From the NCBI GenBank assembly GCA_015061285.1, contig SUWW01000001.1, forward strand, positions 1 through 64,000: 64,000 bases of DNA, in the 5' to 3' direction. Position 1 is the stretch's first letter; each line of letters starts with the position of its first letter. Below are positions 53,549 to 61,779 of the stretch, one piece after another. The position numbers and the translations under genes are program-made. Origin of the DNA: Bacteroidales bacterium (GTDB lineage Bacteria; Bacteroidota; Bacteroidia; Bacteroidales; Marinilabiliaceae). The notes under the pieces were generated by a model. The model was not told the DNA's origin and did no database searches. It was given only the letters and a program-made list of their open reading frames with translations.

Positions 53549-55552
53549 ATGATAAAACTGATAATGATGCACCGAATAATAATGATAACTCTGGCGGTTT
53601 TGGCTACCATCGACATAAACGCACAATATGCTTCAAAAAACAAAAGAGCAATTAGAGCTTACGAAGAAGCTGTCAACTACTACGAATTTGGTAAGTATAC
53701 GGCTGCACTCAATGGTCTGAATACAGCAAAACTTTTAGACCCAAATTTCACCGAAGCATACATACTTACCTCCGAAGTATACTACAACATAAAGGAATAC
53801 GAAAACCACATTAGCGAATTCAGCAAAGCCATAAGCCTCGATAGCACGCGCTACGTAGCAGGCTATTTTCTCGCTGCCGAAAGTGCATTCGAGCTCGATA
53901 AATTCGACTTGGCGCTGTGGTTTCTGAATAAATACAAACAATTTTCCAAGCAGACAAATCGCAAAATGTCATACGACGCACAAGGTTTCGAACGCCGCAT
54001 CAGTGAAATACGCGACATAATGAGTCACCCTGTGCCATTCAACCCGCGCCCTGCTTGCAAAACGCTCGAAAAGCCATACGACACTTATTTTCCAAGCCTT
54101 ACTCTCGATGGCAACGAAATGGTTGTCACGATGCTATTGCCACGCGACACCACGGCGTTCAAGCGCGATCCTATTATGATAAGACAACGCGGTGGCAGCT
54201 TTTTCCAAGAAGATTTCTACTTCGTACGAAAAGTAGATGGCGAGTGGCAAGCGCCTAAACCGCTCACAAGCATCAATACCGATAGCAACGAGGGAGCGCA
54301 AGCACTCTCGGCCGATGGCAACTGGATGTTCTTCACAGCCTGCGGTCGCCCAGACTCCTACGGAAGTTGCGACTTATATTTCTCAAGGCGCATAGCATCG
54401 GGTTGGTCAAAGCCCATAAATGTGGGCGCGCCAATCAACACATCGGGTTGGGAATCGCAGCCCTGCTTCTCGGCCGATGGGCAAACGCTATTTTTCGTGA
54501 GCAACCGTCCTGGAGGCAAAGGAGGTCGCGACATTTGGAGCTCGCAGATTGTAGGATTCCGCACCGATGGCCTACCCCGATTCAGCATGCCCAAAAACTT
54601 AGGCGACTCTATCAATTCTCGACGAAACGAATCGACACCATTCCTACATGCCGATGGACGCACGCTCTACTTCTCGTCTGACGGACACCCAGGGCTCGGC
54701 GGCGAAGATATTTTCTATTCGCAACGCAACGACTCGGGCGTTTGGTCGAGACCTAAAAATATTGGCTACCCCATAAATACCAAAGGCGATGACAACAGCC
54801 TACGCGTCTCGTCGGATGGTAAGACAGGCTACTATGCTTCGGAGGTTGAAACCCAATGGGGCAAAACGCTTCGTGTGATGGAGTTTGATATGCCGCAAAT
54901 ATCGCGACCCAAGACCACACCACACGTGAAAGGACACGTATTCAACGCCAAAACGCAAAAACCTATTGGCGCCGAACTTGAGCTCATCGACCTCGCGACA
55001 GGAAAACTACAGACACACGCCTACTCGTCGTCGACAAGTGGATCGTACATAGTAAACCTTCCTACTGGACGCGATTACGCTCTGATAGTCAGCCATGAAG
55101 GGTATCTATTCTTCTCGCAGAACTTCTCTACGTCAAACATTAGCGACCCTTCGCAAACAATAATTCTCGATGTGCCATTGTCGCCTATTGTGAAAGATGA
55201 GAAAATCACCCTTCGCAACATTTTCTTCGACACCGATTCGGACGTACTGAAGGAGGAATCGTTCATTGAACTTGGGCGCATTGTGGAATTCATGAAAAAG
55301 AATCCGAAAATACATATAGAAATTGGCGGACACACCGACAATGTCGGCTCGGCTGAATATAACCTGAAACTCAGTCAAGCCCGCGCCACTTCTACGAAAA
55401 ACTACATTGTAGAACATGGCATCGATGCCAATCGCATAACATGTAAAGGATATGGACTTACACAGCCTATAGCTAAAAACACTACCGAACAAGGTCGCGC
55501 GCTCAACCGCCGAATAGAAGCCAAAGTGGTTAAGATTGTCGATAGCCACTAA
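53549..55552 (+). CDS. OmpA-family protein with TPR, beta-propeller and regulatory domain (PorE-like)
   Basis: Up to 667 aa. After a signal peptide ending DINAQ come TPR helices (about 30-135), a PD40/WD40-like propeller (about 170-445, repeats SADGNWMFFTACGR, SADGQTLFFVSNRPGG, HADGRTLYFSSDGHPG), a CarboxypepD_reg-like domain (about 455-535, VKGHVFNAKTQKPIGAELEL) and an OmpA C-terminal domain (about 548-660, FDTDSDVLKEES, IGGHTDNVGSAEYN, LSQARATSTKNYI), which binds peptidoglycan. This order is that of PorE, an accessory component of the type IX secretion system. Without the other por genes here, a general envelope-anchoring role is the safer reading. Confidence 0.8.
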   Translation: MIKLIMMHRIIMITLAVLATIDINAQYASKNKRAIRAYEEAVNYYEFGKYTAALNGLNTAKLLDPNFTEAYILTSEVYYNIKEYENHISEFSKAISLDSTRYVAGYFLAAESAFELDKFDLALWFLNKYKQFSKQTNRKMSYDAQGFERRISEIRDIMSHPVPFNPRPACKTLEKPYDTYFPSLTLDGNEMVVTMLLPRDTTAFKRDPIMIRQRGGSFFQEDFYFVRKVDGEWQAPKPLTSINTDSNEGAQALSADGNWMFFTACGRPDSYGSCDLYFSRRIASGWSKPINVGAPINTSGWESQPCFSADGQTLFFVSNRPGGKGGRDIWSSQIVGFRTDGLPRFSMPKNLGDSINSRRNESTPFLHADGRTLYFSSDGHPGLGGEDIFYSQRNDSGVWSRPKNIGYPINTKGDDNSLRVSSDGKTGYYASEVETQWGKTLRVMEFDMPQISRPKTTPHVKGHVFNAKTQKPIGAELELIDLATGKLQTHAYSSSTSGSYIVNLPTGRDYALIVSHEGYLFFSQNFSTSNISDPSQTIILDVPLSPIVKDEKITLRNIFFDTDSDVLKEESFIELGRIVEFMKKNPKIHIEIGGHTDNVGSAEYNLKLSQARATSTKNYIVEHGIDANRITCKGYGLTQPIAKNTTEQGRALNRRIEAKVVKIVDSH

Positions 55553-55765
55553 ACAGCATCGGAGGGTGCCTACGGCGCTTTGCAACGCGAAGATGCTTTT
55601 AGGTCTATGAATAGGAACGGTTAATAGCTCGACAAAAACTGATTATGTCGGCTTAGTTCCATATAGTAATTATTATTATGAAAAACCTCAACGAAACCGC
55701 TCATTATCAGGCAATTTTATACATTTTATAAGTAATAGCAATATTACAGACACTAAACGAATTAT
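55553..55765. other. Intergenic region before the hybrid sensor gene
   Basis: About 210 bp; no gene, terminator or repeat is evident apart from the promoter box at its right edge. Confidence 0.4.
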
Positions 55766-55773
55766 TACTTTTG
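55766..55773 (+). promoter_or_regulatory. -7 box of the hybrid sensor gene
   Basis: TACTTTTG fits TAnnTTTG and is 34 bp upstream of the ATG at 55808. Confidence 0.5.
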
Positions 55774-55807
55774 ACAAGAAAACTGCATGCATTTACCACA
55801 ATATCTC

Positions 55808-57355
55808 ATGAAACAAATTATTCATCTACTAATTCTATGTTTTATTCTGACATCGTGCACATCTACAACAAAAAAAACTATTGTGGTGTCGCAATGTAGC
55901 ATCGATGATTGGCGCAACCAAATGAACCAAGAGATATTGCGCGAAGCATTCTTCCATACCGACATGAATGTAGAAATACACTCAGCGAGCGATAATTCGC
56001 AGCAACAAATAGCCATGATAGAGAGTTTTATCAAGAGGCGCGTCGACCTTATTATTGTAGCTCCTAACGAAGCCGAACCTTTGCGCCCAGTTATCGAAAA
56101 AGCCTTCGACGCGGGCATACCAATCATATTAGTCGATCGCAAAATAAATAGCAACAAATACACAGCTTTTATAGGAGGCGACAACGTAGAAGTGGGAAAA
56201 GCCGCTGGACTCTACATAGCCGAACTGCTGAATGGCAAAGGAAATATTATTGAGATTGAGGGATTAGACGGTTCATCGTCGTCGCAAGAGAGGCATAACG
56301 GGTTTCATGAGGTTATAGATAAATACAAAAACATAAAAGTTGTAGCAAATTTCGAAGCCGACTGGCTCAAGGATAAGGCCAAGCAAATAATGGACACAAT
56401 ATCCATATCGCCCGATGATGTCGATTTGGTCTTTGCCTACAACGACCGCATGGCAATAGGAGCCAAAGAGGCAGCGCAGACACGTTATCCGCAGAGCAAA
56501 CTTGCACAAATACCCTACATAGGCGTTGACGCACTTCGCAACGATAGCATTGGCATTGGGCGAATAGAAGACGGAATGCTCAGAGCCTCGTTTCTGTATC
56601 AGACGGGTGGCGCCAAAGCTATCGACATTGCCGACTGCATATTGAACAACAAGCCATACAATCGTAATAATATATTTCAGACCAGCATTGTAGATAAGTC
56701 GAACGTTCATCTGATGACCATTCAAACAAAGCATATCGACGAGCAAAACAATAAGATTGAGTTTTTGAATAATAAGCTCAACGATTTCTTTAGAGATTAC
56801 GAAGCTCAACGCACCATTCTCATAGCCTTTGTTATAATTACCATTCTTACGTGCAGCTTACTGTGGGTATCGATAAAAGCCTACCGAAACTCTACACGCA
56901 TGAACAACCAGTTGGCGCAGCAAAAAGAGCGATTGGAGCAACAGCGCGACCAACTTGAAGCCGAGCGCGACAAACTGATAGAGCTGCAAGCCACATCGGC
57001 AACGGAACCAGAAAGCAACACAATGGTTAACGAAGAGAATAATATGTTTATGGATAGGCTGAAAAAGGTTATCGACGAGAATATGAGCAACTCAGATTTG
57101 AGCGTTGAGATAATTGGCGCTGAAATGGGACTTAGCCGAGTGCAGCTATACAGACGAACAAAAGCTGCTTGCGGGTTGAGCCCTAATGAGACATTGCGCA
57201 CGCAGCGACTCAATAAGGCCTATAAACTTCTGCACGAAACACAAAAAACTATAAGCGAAGTGGCTTACGAAGTAGGATTCTCTTCGCCATCATATTTTGC
57301 CAAATGCTATAAAGATTACTTTGGTAAGAACCCAACCGAATCGCTTCGAAACTGA
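55808..57355 (+). CDS. One-component sensor: periplasmic sugar-binding domain, TM, AraC-type DNA-binding domain
   Basis: 515 aa from the ATG at 55808. A lipoprotein-like signal (LLILCFILTSC) leads to a Peripla_BP_4/RbsB-like domain (about 25-310: TIVVSQCSIDDWRNQMNQEI, FIKRRVDLIIVAPNEAEPL, IEIEGLDGSSSSQERHNGF, VFAYNDRMAIGAKEA). One TM segment (about 335-356, TILIAFVIITILTCSLLWVSI) and a coiled coil (about 365-400) lead to an AraC domain (about 415-513: SRVQLYRRTKAACGLSPNE, ISEVAYEVGFSSPSYFAKCYKDYFG). No kinase or receiver domain is present, unlike Bacteroides hybrid two-component sensors that share both ends. It would sense a sugar outside and bind DNA directly. No glycan locus lies next to it. 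Confidence 0.85.
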   Translation: MKQIIHLLILCFILTSCTSTTKKTIVVSQCSIDDWRNQMNQEILREAFFHTDMNVEIHSASDNSQQQIAMIESFIKRRVDLIIVAPNEAEPLRPVIEKAFDAGIPIILVDRKINSNKYTAFIGGDNVEVGKAAGLYIAELLNGKGNIIEIEGLDGSSSSQERHNGFHEVIDKYKNIKVVANFEADWLKDKAKQIMDTISISPDDVDLVFAYNDRMAIGAKEAAQTRYPQSKLAQIPYIGVDALRNDSIGIGRIEDGMLRASFLYQTGGAKAIDIADCILNNKPYNRNNIFQTSIVDKSNVHLMTIQTKHIDEQNNKIEFLNNKLNDFFRDYEAQRTILIAFVIITILTCSLLWVSIKAYRNSTRMNNQLAQQKERLEQQRDQLEAERDKLIELQATSATEPESNTMVNEENNMFMDRLKKVIDENMSNSDLSVEIIGAEMGLSRVQLYRRTKAACGLSPNETLRTQRLNKAYKLLHETQKTISEVAYEVGFSSPSYFAKCYKDYFGKNPTESLRN

Positions 57356-57365
57356 GGCGGTATGC

Positions 57366-57521
57366 CTAGGGCTGCATAGTCCAGTTGTCCTTATCGTGCC
57401 AGAGGATTCCTTGCGGTGCGCCGTTTACAAAGGCTACACTCACTTCATTTGCACGCACAGAAACACACGACCATAGAAGTATGATCAAAACCAATATTAT
57501 GTATTTATGAGCGTTGAGCAT
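57366..57521 (-). pseudogene. RHS remnant: leader plus core piece (51 codons)
   Basis: Begins MLNAHKYIILVLIILLWSC, a signal-peptide-like start, then VSVRANEV and VAFVNGAPQGILWHDKDNWT, a piece identical to the large RHS gene at about 59030-59080. It stops at TAG after QP. So a secretion signal was joined to an internal RHS core piece by deletion. It begins 1 nt after the stop of the fragment upstream. Confidence 0.75.
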
Positions 57522-57525
57522 TTAT
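57504..57525. repeat. 22-bp direct repeat at RHS leaders (with 52226-52247)
   Basis: TTTATGAGCGTTGAGCATTT plus two more bases are identical at 57504-57525 and 52226-52247; both carry the same start codon region (on the minus strand, ATGCTCAACGCTCAT). Confidence 0.8.
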
Positions 57526-57767
57526 GTGCAAATGTAGTTTGCGAATTTCAAATCCGCATCTCGCTGCCAGCGGATTACAAATCCGCTGGAACTGAAAACG
57601 TGCTTCTTGTCGTCGTACTCAATGCTTATCGTTGCCTGTCCACCTGCCTCAATCTCGTATGGCGCAGATACGCTCGTCAATCGCCCACGACTGTCGTAGG
57701 TGTAGTGCATCTCATTGCCGTTGATGTCGGTGAGCAAGTGCATTATATGTCTAAGCGTGCTTAGCAT
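57522..57767 (-). pseudogene. RHS repeat fragment (81 codons)
   Basis: HLLTDINGNEMHYTYDSRGRLTSVSAPYE is an RHS/YD repeat (YxxxGRLxxV) with INGNEMHYTYD. It lacks a signal peptide, core and tip. The last part (about 57541-57590) is built from palindromes of the GCGGATTTCAAATCCGC type, which are thus translated. A stop lies just before the ATG, so it is a self-contained relic and not part of the large gene at 57838-60131. Confidence 0.7.
57541..57588. repeat. GCGGATTTCAAATCCGC palindrome pair
   Basis: GCGAATTTCAAATCCGC (57541-57557) and CAGCGGATTACAAATCCGCTG-like dyad (57568-57588). Relatives at 52157-52173 and 61752-61768. A known kind of Bacteroidetes palindrome; all four here lie next to RHS leader sequences. 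Confidence 0.75.
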
Positions 57768-57837
57768 TTAGCACAATCTTTTTGTATTTACATCACAAAC
57801 CTAAGGTATGCCGAACGGAGCATAACATCTAATAAAA

Positions 57838-60131
57838 TTACCACAAATAGAATGTATTCTGTGAGCAAACTAAATATGTGAAATCATTAGATAGGATCAT
57901 ATAACGATACTGCCCATCTTGAATAATCTGAATCCGATATTTACCTACCAAAGGGTTATTGGGAGCTTCGAACACAACGGAGGAGTTGCGTCGTTAGAAA
58001 AAGTTCTATTCCTATCTGCAGGATCTATACCAGGTAATTTTTTGTCGTATTGGTATGGTTTATAAGAGAACGAAAGAACGGTTGTGTTCAATCCTATTTC
58101 GCCAGAACGCCAACAACTCGGATCATTATTCGCTAAATTCATATAAAATCTCGTGAATCTAGACATATTATTTTTATTAATCCCGAAAGTCCCATTTCCT
58201 CGGTATTCAATTCGTGATTTAGGAGCATTTCCATCAGGATCCACCAACTTCACCGGATTCCCCGCGCAATATACATATCCGCCAATATTCGGGTACTTCT
58301 CCGCCAACGCATCCACGCCATACCACAAAGCCAACACTGGCTCATAGTAGCGTGCGCCATAGTAGTAGAGTCCGGTCTCGCTGTCTAACTCCTTGCCATT
58401 GAACTTCCACGGAGATTCAAAACTCGTCGCATGCTCATCAATTAACGCCTCTCCATAAGGTTTATATGACACAAACTGCGTGGCATTGCCATCTCTATCA
58501 GTAATATACGAGGTAGAGCCTAAGTGGCCTGAATGGTAGAAATAGATGTCATTTTCTTGAATATTCTCGGCGTTGGTGTAGCCGTACCCAGCACCTTCAT
58601 CTTCTGGGTCGCTTGGTTTTTCGTACATTACTGGTGCGCCTGGTGTGCCACCGTACGGGCGTTTGTATGGTTTCATTGGCCAACCACTCGGCACATCATA
58701 GTTGCCAAGAGGCTCTAAACTATAATCCCCGTATGCGCCGCTATACTCGGCCTCGCCATAAATACCTTTGGCTGTTGGTGGTCCGGGTGGTATGCCAAGG
58801 GCAGCATAATAATCGTTGCGAGACTGAGTTATCAAGTTCAATCTTTCCGCATAGTCTTTTTGCCCTGCCGTTACACAAGCCTTGGAAGCATCGTATAGGT
58901 TGTCAAACTCCCCTGCGCCTATTTTGCTTGCTATGCGTTGGCTGCCTGCATAATAGTGCTTGGTGAATCTATCACTATTCACAACCATGTAGGGGCTCAC
59001 GTACATCGTCCAGTTGTCCTTGTCGTGCCACAAGATGCCTTGCGGTGCGCCATTCACAAAAGCTACTGTCGTTGGTCCATGGCTCTTAATAACGCGCTCA
59101 CCTGCATGGTTGTAAGTATATCTTGAAACATAACCATCATCGCCGAGAGATTGCAGGCGGTTCTCCTCGTCCCACTGCATAACGCGGAGCGTGTTGGCTG
59201 TGGTATCTTCTACTGAAATAGGATTACCGTTGGCATCGTATGTAAAGAGTTTGTTGCCAGCGCTGCTTACAGCGTTCGGATGGTTTGGCGTGTTGTACTC
59301 ATAGCTTACCGAATCCTTTTGCAGCGGGTTGCTCATCAGGTCGTAGCGCATGAGCAGCTCGTAATTCTTATCTTTCGCTGCACCACTGGCACTTACAAGG
59401 CGGTTGAGCTCGTCGTATTGATAGCTGTGGCTGTATGTGCCGCCTATCTCGCCTGTTGGTGCAGCAGCATTAGAGATGCCGAGTATGTTGTCGACATTGT
59501 CGTATTTATAGACGTTCTCCATCATCTTCACACCATTGCTCGTGAGGCTCATGGAGTTCAGATGCAGGCGTTTTTCGTCGTAGTCGTACTTAGTCTCCGT
59601 GCCGTTGCCCATCTTGCGATAGGTCAGGTTGCCGTACTTATCGTACTTCTGGCTCTCTATCAACGTCTGCTTGTCGCCATCCTTTTCGGTGGTGATGGTG
59701 CTAAGATTTCCGCCTTTGTCATACGTATAACTAACCACCTCGCCATCGGGGTAGGTCATGGTCTGCACACGGTTCCAACTATCATAATCTGCCTCCCAGA
59801 TGTAGGTGCGGATATTGGTCTCGGCAAGGATAATCGACTTTATGGTCTTGGTCACCTCGCCAAGTTTGCCGTAGTAGTATGCCTCGCCGCCACTGCCGTC
59901 TTCTACGAGTTTCAAGCGTCCTGCGCGGTTGTACTTCGTCTCCGAGGTGTCGCCGTATGTATAAGTTACGCGATTATAGATGTTCTTCGGATAGATTATC
60001 TCGCTCAGGCGCTCGTAGTCGTAGGTGTACTGTATCTTGCCGTTAGCCGTACGCAAGTTCGGTGTCTGTTTGGCAATCATGTTGCCTGCCGCATCGTACT
60101 CGAAATTATTTGCCAACAAAGGTAGTGTCAA
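57838..60131 (-). pseudogene. RHS protein with frameshifted C-terminal tip (module C)
   Basis: A 728-aa frame (57945-60131) without signal peptide and with only a TTG-type start, so an N-terminally truncated RHS gene. YD repeats fill about 10-340 (YDAAGNMIAKQTP, YDYERLSEIIYP, YDSWNRVQTMTYPDGE). The RHS core spans about 470-635 (YFYHSGHLGSTSYITDRDGN, FNGKELDSETGLYYYGARYYE, GNPVKLVDPDGN). The tip then starts APKSRIEYRGNG. The annotated frame ends TPPLCSKLPITLW, but another frame (57990 to 57838) continues sensibly: NSSVVFEAPNNPLVGKY, IQDGQYRYMILSNDF, LVCSQNTFYLW. A one-base shift near the A5 run 57998-58002 explains this. The tip end resembles a lipocalin C-terminus. No immunity gene follows. 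A disabled or phase-variable cassette. Confidence 0.75.
58227..58706 (-). repeat. RHS core repeat, copy 1 (module C)
   Basis: About 480 bp from LGNYDVPSGW to LVDPDGN. Copies 2 and 3 at 61220-61705 and 63455-64000 encode nearly the same residues, with scattered changes. Each copy is followed by an unrelated tip, which makes them natural sites for recombination. Confidence 0.85.
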
Positions 60132-60729
60132 TATGGGAGATGTTAGATGGATAGTTGCTGTAATATATGGTTGTAATCAAGTTCTCATTATTAACAATTT
60201 TTACATAACAGCACGAATCGTCGCTATAGAATGTCGTTTCTTCATATAATGCATCAGCATAGTGTTTGTATACCAATACGTTGTTTTGGTATTTTATAGA
60301 AAACGACAATCTGTAATATTGATATATTGGCAATGATATTAATAATGCGGTCATTGTTGGCACAATCATAGTAACACATTCTGGCAACTTAGCTTTCCCG
60401 AACATGAAAGCATATGCGTAAAAGAATAATAATGCCACATACGATATTGATACCATCCAAAAGAATGGTCTGGCTATCCACTTTACGGCATCGTGAAATA
60501 TCGTTGCAAGTATGTTTGAAATTAGCAAACCCAAGATAGCTACGAATAGCCATTTGTGCTTTTTCAAATAGACAACACCTATGGTTGTTTTGTTGTTTTT
60601 ACAAAAACGAACAATGATAACAATATCAAATAAATACACTCCAATATAGAGAATTTCTCTTGCGTCGCATAACGACAATAAAATTGTCGTTACTAATACC
60701 AATAAGTTCAATACTACAATATTTTTCAT
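60106..60729 (-). CDS. Four-TM membrane protein, candidate immunity protein for tip B
   Basis: 207 aa from the ATG at 60729 (an ATG at 60750 would overlap the upstream stop). Hydrophobic segments at about 4-20, 28-44, 56-73, 82-104 and 112-135, then a soluble C-terminus (SIKYQNNVLVYKHYADALY). It starts 1 nt after the orphan RHS tip B, the normal place for an immunity gene, and a membrane location would fit a toxin that acts on the membrane. No family recognised. Its last codons overlap the TTG-start region of the next RHS fragment, showing that the fragment was joined here by recombination. Confidence 0.6.
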   Translation of the reverse strand: MKNIVVLNLLVLVTTILLSLCDAREILYIGVYLFDIVIIVRFCKNNKTTIGVVYLKKHKWLFVAILGLLISNILATIFHDAVKWIARPFFWMVSISYVALLFFYAYAFMFGKAKLPECVTMIVPTMTALLISLPIYQYYRLSFSIKYQNNVLVYKHYADALYEETTFYSDDSCCYVKIVNNENLITTIYYSNYPSNISHIDTTFVGK

Positions 60730-60730
60730 G

Positions 60731-61732
60731 TTATAACCTAAAGTTAACATCGAATTCCACTTTTACAATAACACTGACAGAGAAATGTATTCTAAAACTT
60801 CCTTTAGAAGTATTATTAGTAGAGGGTTGTCTTACCTCATAGTTAGGAGATAAATCTTTATTCAACCCATTCAATTCAAAGAATTCTGTGTGAACTTCAT
60901 GATCAGTATACCCATCAGTATACTTTCCTATAAATGACTGTCCACAATCTACAATTGTTAAACTGCCTAAATAATCAACACCAACTTCCGCAGAGACCCC
61001 TTGGTGCATACGCATTCCCTTTGATGTAAAAGAAGATGTAACATCAAATTTTATAGGTCCATTATCGTCCGTAGTTTGACTTACAGATGCACCTATCAAA
61101 TCAAGATCTAATAAGCTTACAGAAGCTCCTGCTTGTAATGGACCTAATGCAGCTTCTGCACCTACTTGAACACCGACATTGAGATTTATACTAATAGAGA
61201 ATTCTGGTTCTCCATCTTCATTACCATTGTAATCAACAAAACGTATAGGATTACCATGGCAATATACGTAACTACCAATACTTGGATAATCTTCAGCTAA
61301 TTTGTCAGGTCCATACCAAGCCGTCAACGAGGCTTCATAATACCTCGCCCCATAGTAATACAACCCTGTCTCGTTGTCCAGTTCCTTTCCGTTGAACTTC
61401 CATGGTTGTTCGTACGAAGTGTTATGCTCATCTACAATAGCTTCGCCGTATGGCTTATAGCATACAAACTGTGTAGCATTACCGTCTTTGTCGGTAATGT
61501 AAGAAGTGCTTCCTAAATGGTCGGAGTGGTAGAAATAAACATCCTTTTCTTGAATATTCTCGGCGTTGGTGTAGCCGTACCCAGCACTTTCGTATTCTGG
61601 GTCGCTTGGTTTTTCGTACATCACGGGTGGTCCGGGAGTGCCGCCGTATGGGCGTTTGTATGGCTTCATTGGCCAACCACTCGGCACATCATAGTTGCCA
61701 AGAGGGGGGGTATGTTTCTTGACATTGAACAT
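60731..61732 (-). CDS. Orphan RHS core plus tip B
   Basis: 333 aa. Starts MFNVKKHTPPLGNYDVP: only 9 codons before the RHS core begins, with no signal peptide or YD repeats, so it is a stand-alone cassette of core (about 10-170) and tip. Core ends YCHGNPIRFVDYNGN. The tip (about 173-333) is unlike the other two: FSISINLNVGVQVGAEAALG, ASVSLLDLDLIGASVSQTT, GMRMHQGVSAEVGVDYLG, alternating small and hydrophobic residues suggestive of beta strands, perhaps membrane-inserting. No known toxin family recognised. A G7 run (61704-61710) lies at the 5' junction. Candidate immunity gene 1 nt downstream. Confidence 0.7.
   Translation of the reverse strand: MFNVKKHTPPLGNYDVPSGWPMKPYKRPYGGTPGPPVMYEKPSDPEYESAGYGYTNAENIQEKDVYFYHSDHLGSTSYITDKDGNATQFVCYKPYGEAIVDEHNTSYEQPWKFNGKELDNETGLYYYGARYYEASLTAWYGPDKLAEDYPSIGSYVYCHGNPIRFVDYNGNEDGEPEFSISINLNVGVQVGAEAALGPLQAGASVSLLDLDLIGASVSQTTDDNGPIKFDVTSSFTSKGMRMHQGVSAEVGVDYLGSLTIVDCGQSFIGKYTDGYTDHEVHTEFFELNGLNKDLSPNYEVRQPSTNNTSKGSFRIHFSVSVIVKVEFDVNFRL
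61220..61705 (-). repeat. RHS core repeat, copy 2 (module B)
   Basis: Homology to copy 1 begins abruptly at LGN (about 61705), next to a run of seven G on the plus strand (61704-61710), and ends at the tip junction DYNGN. Confidence 0.85.
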
Positions 61733-61751
61733 TTGTGGTTAAATATAATTT

Positions 61752-61768
61752 GCGGATTTCAAATCCGC
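61752..61768. repeat. GCGGATTTCAAATCCGC palindrome upstream of tip B
   Basis: Perfect dyad around a central C, 20 bp upstream of the tip B start. The sequence from here to the ATG resembles that upstream of the relic at 57521, so the palindrome seems to travel with RHS leaders. Confidence 0.75.
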
Positions 61769-61779
61769 TGGAACGGATT

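Noticed and set aside
57504-57525. 22-bp repeat as an integration (att) site of a mobile element
   Set aside because: No integrase or tRNA is in the 5.3 kb between the copies, and the repeat covers the start of RHS frames, which explains its conservation better.
59280-60125. 281-codon antisense frame opposite the RHS gene
   Set aside because: Shadow of the RHS YD repeats: Val-, Ile- and His-rich with no domain pattern; the minus strand is clearly the coding one.
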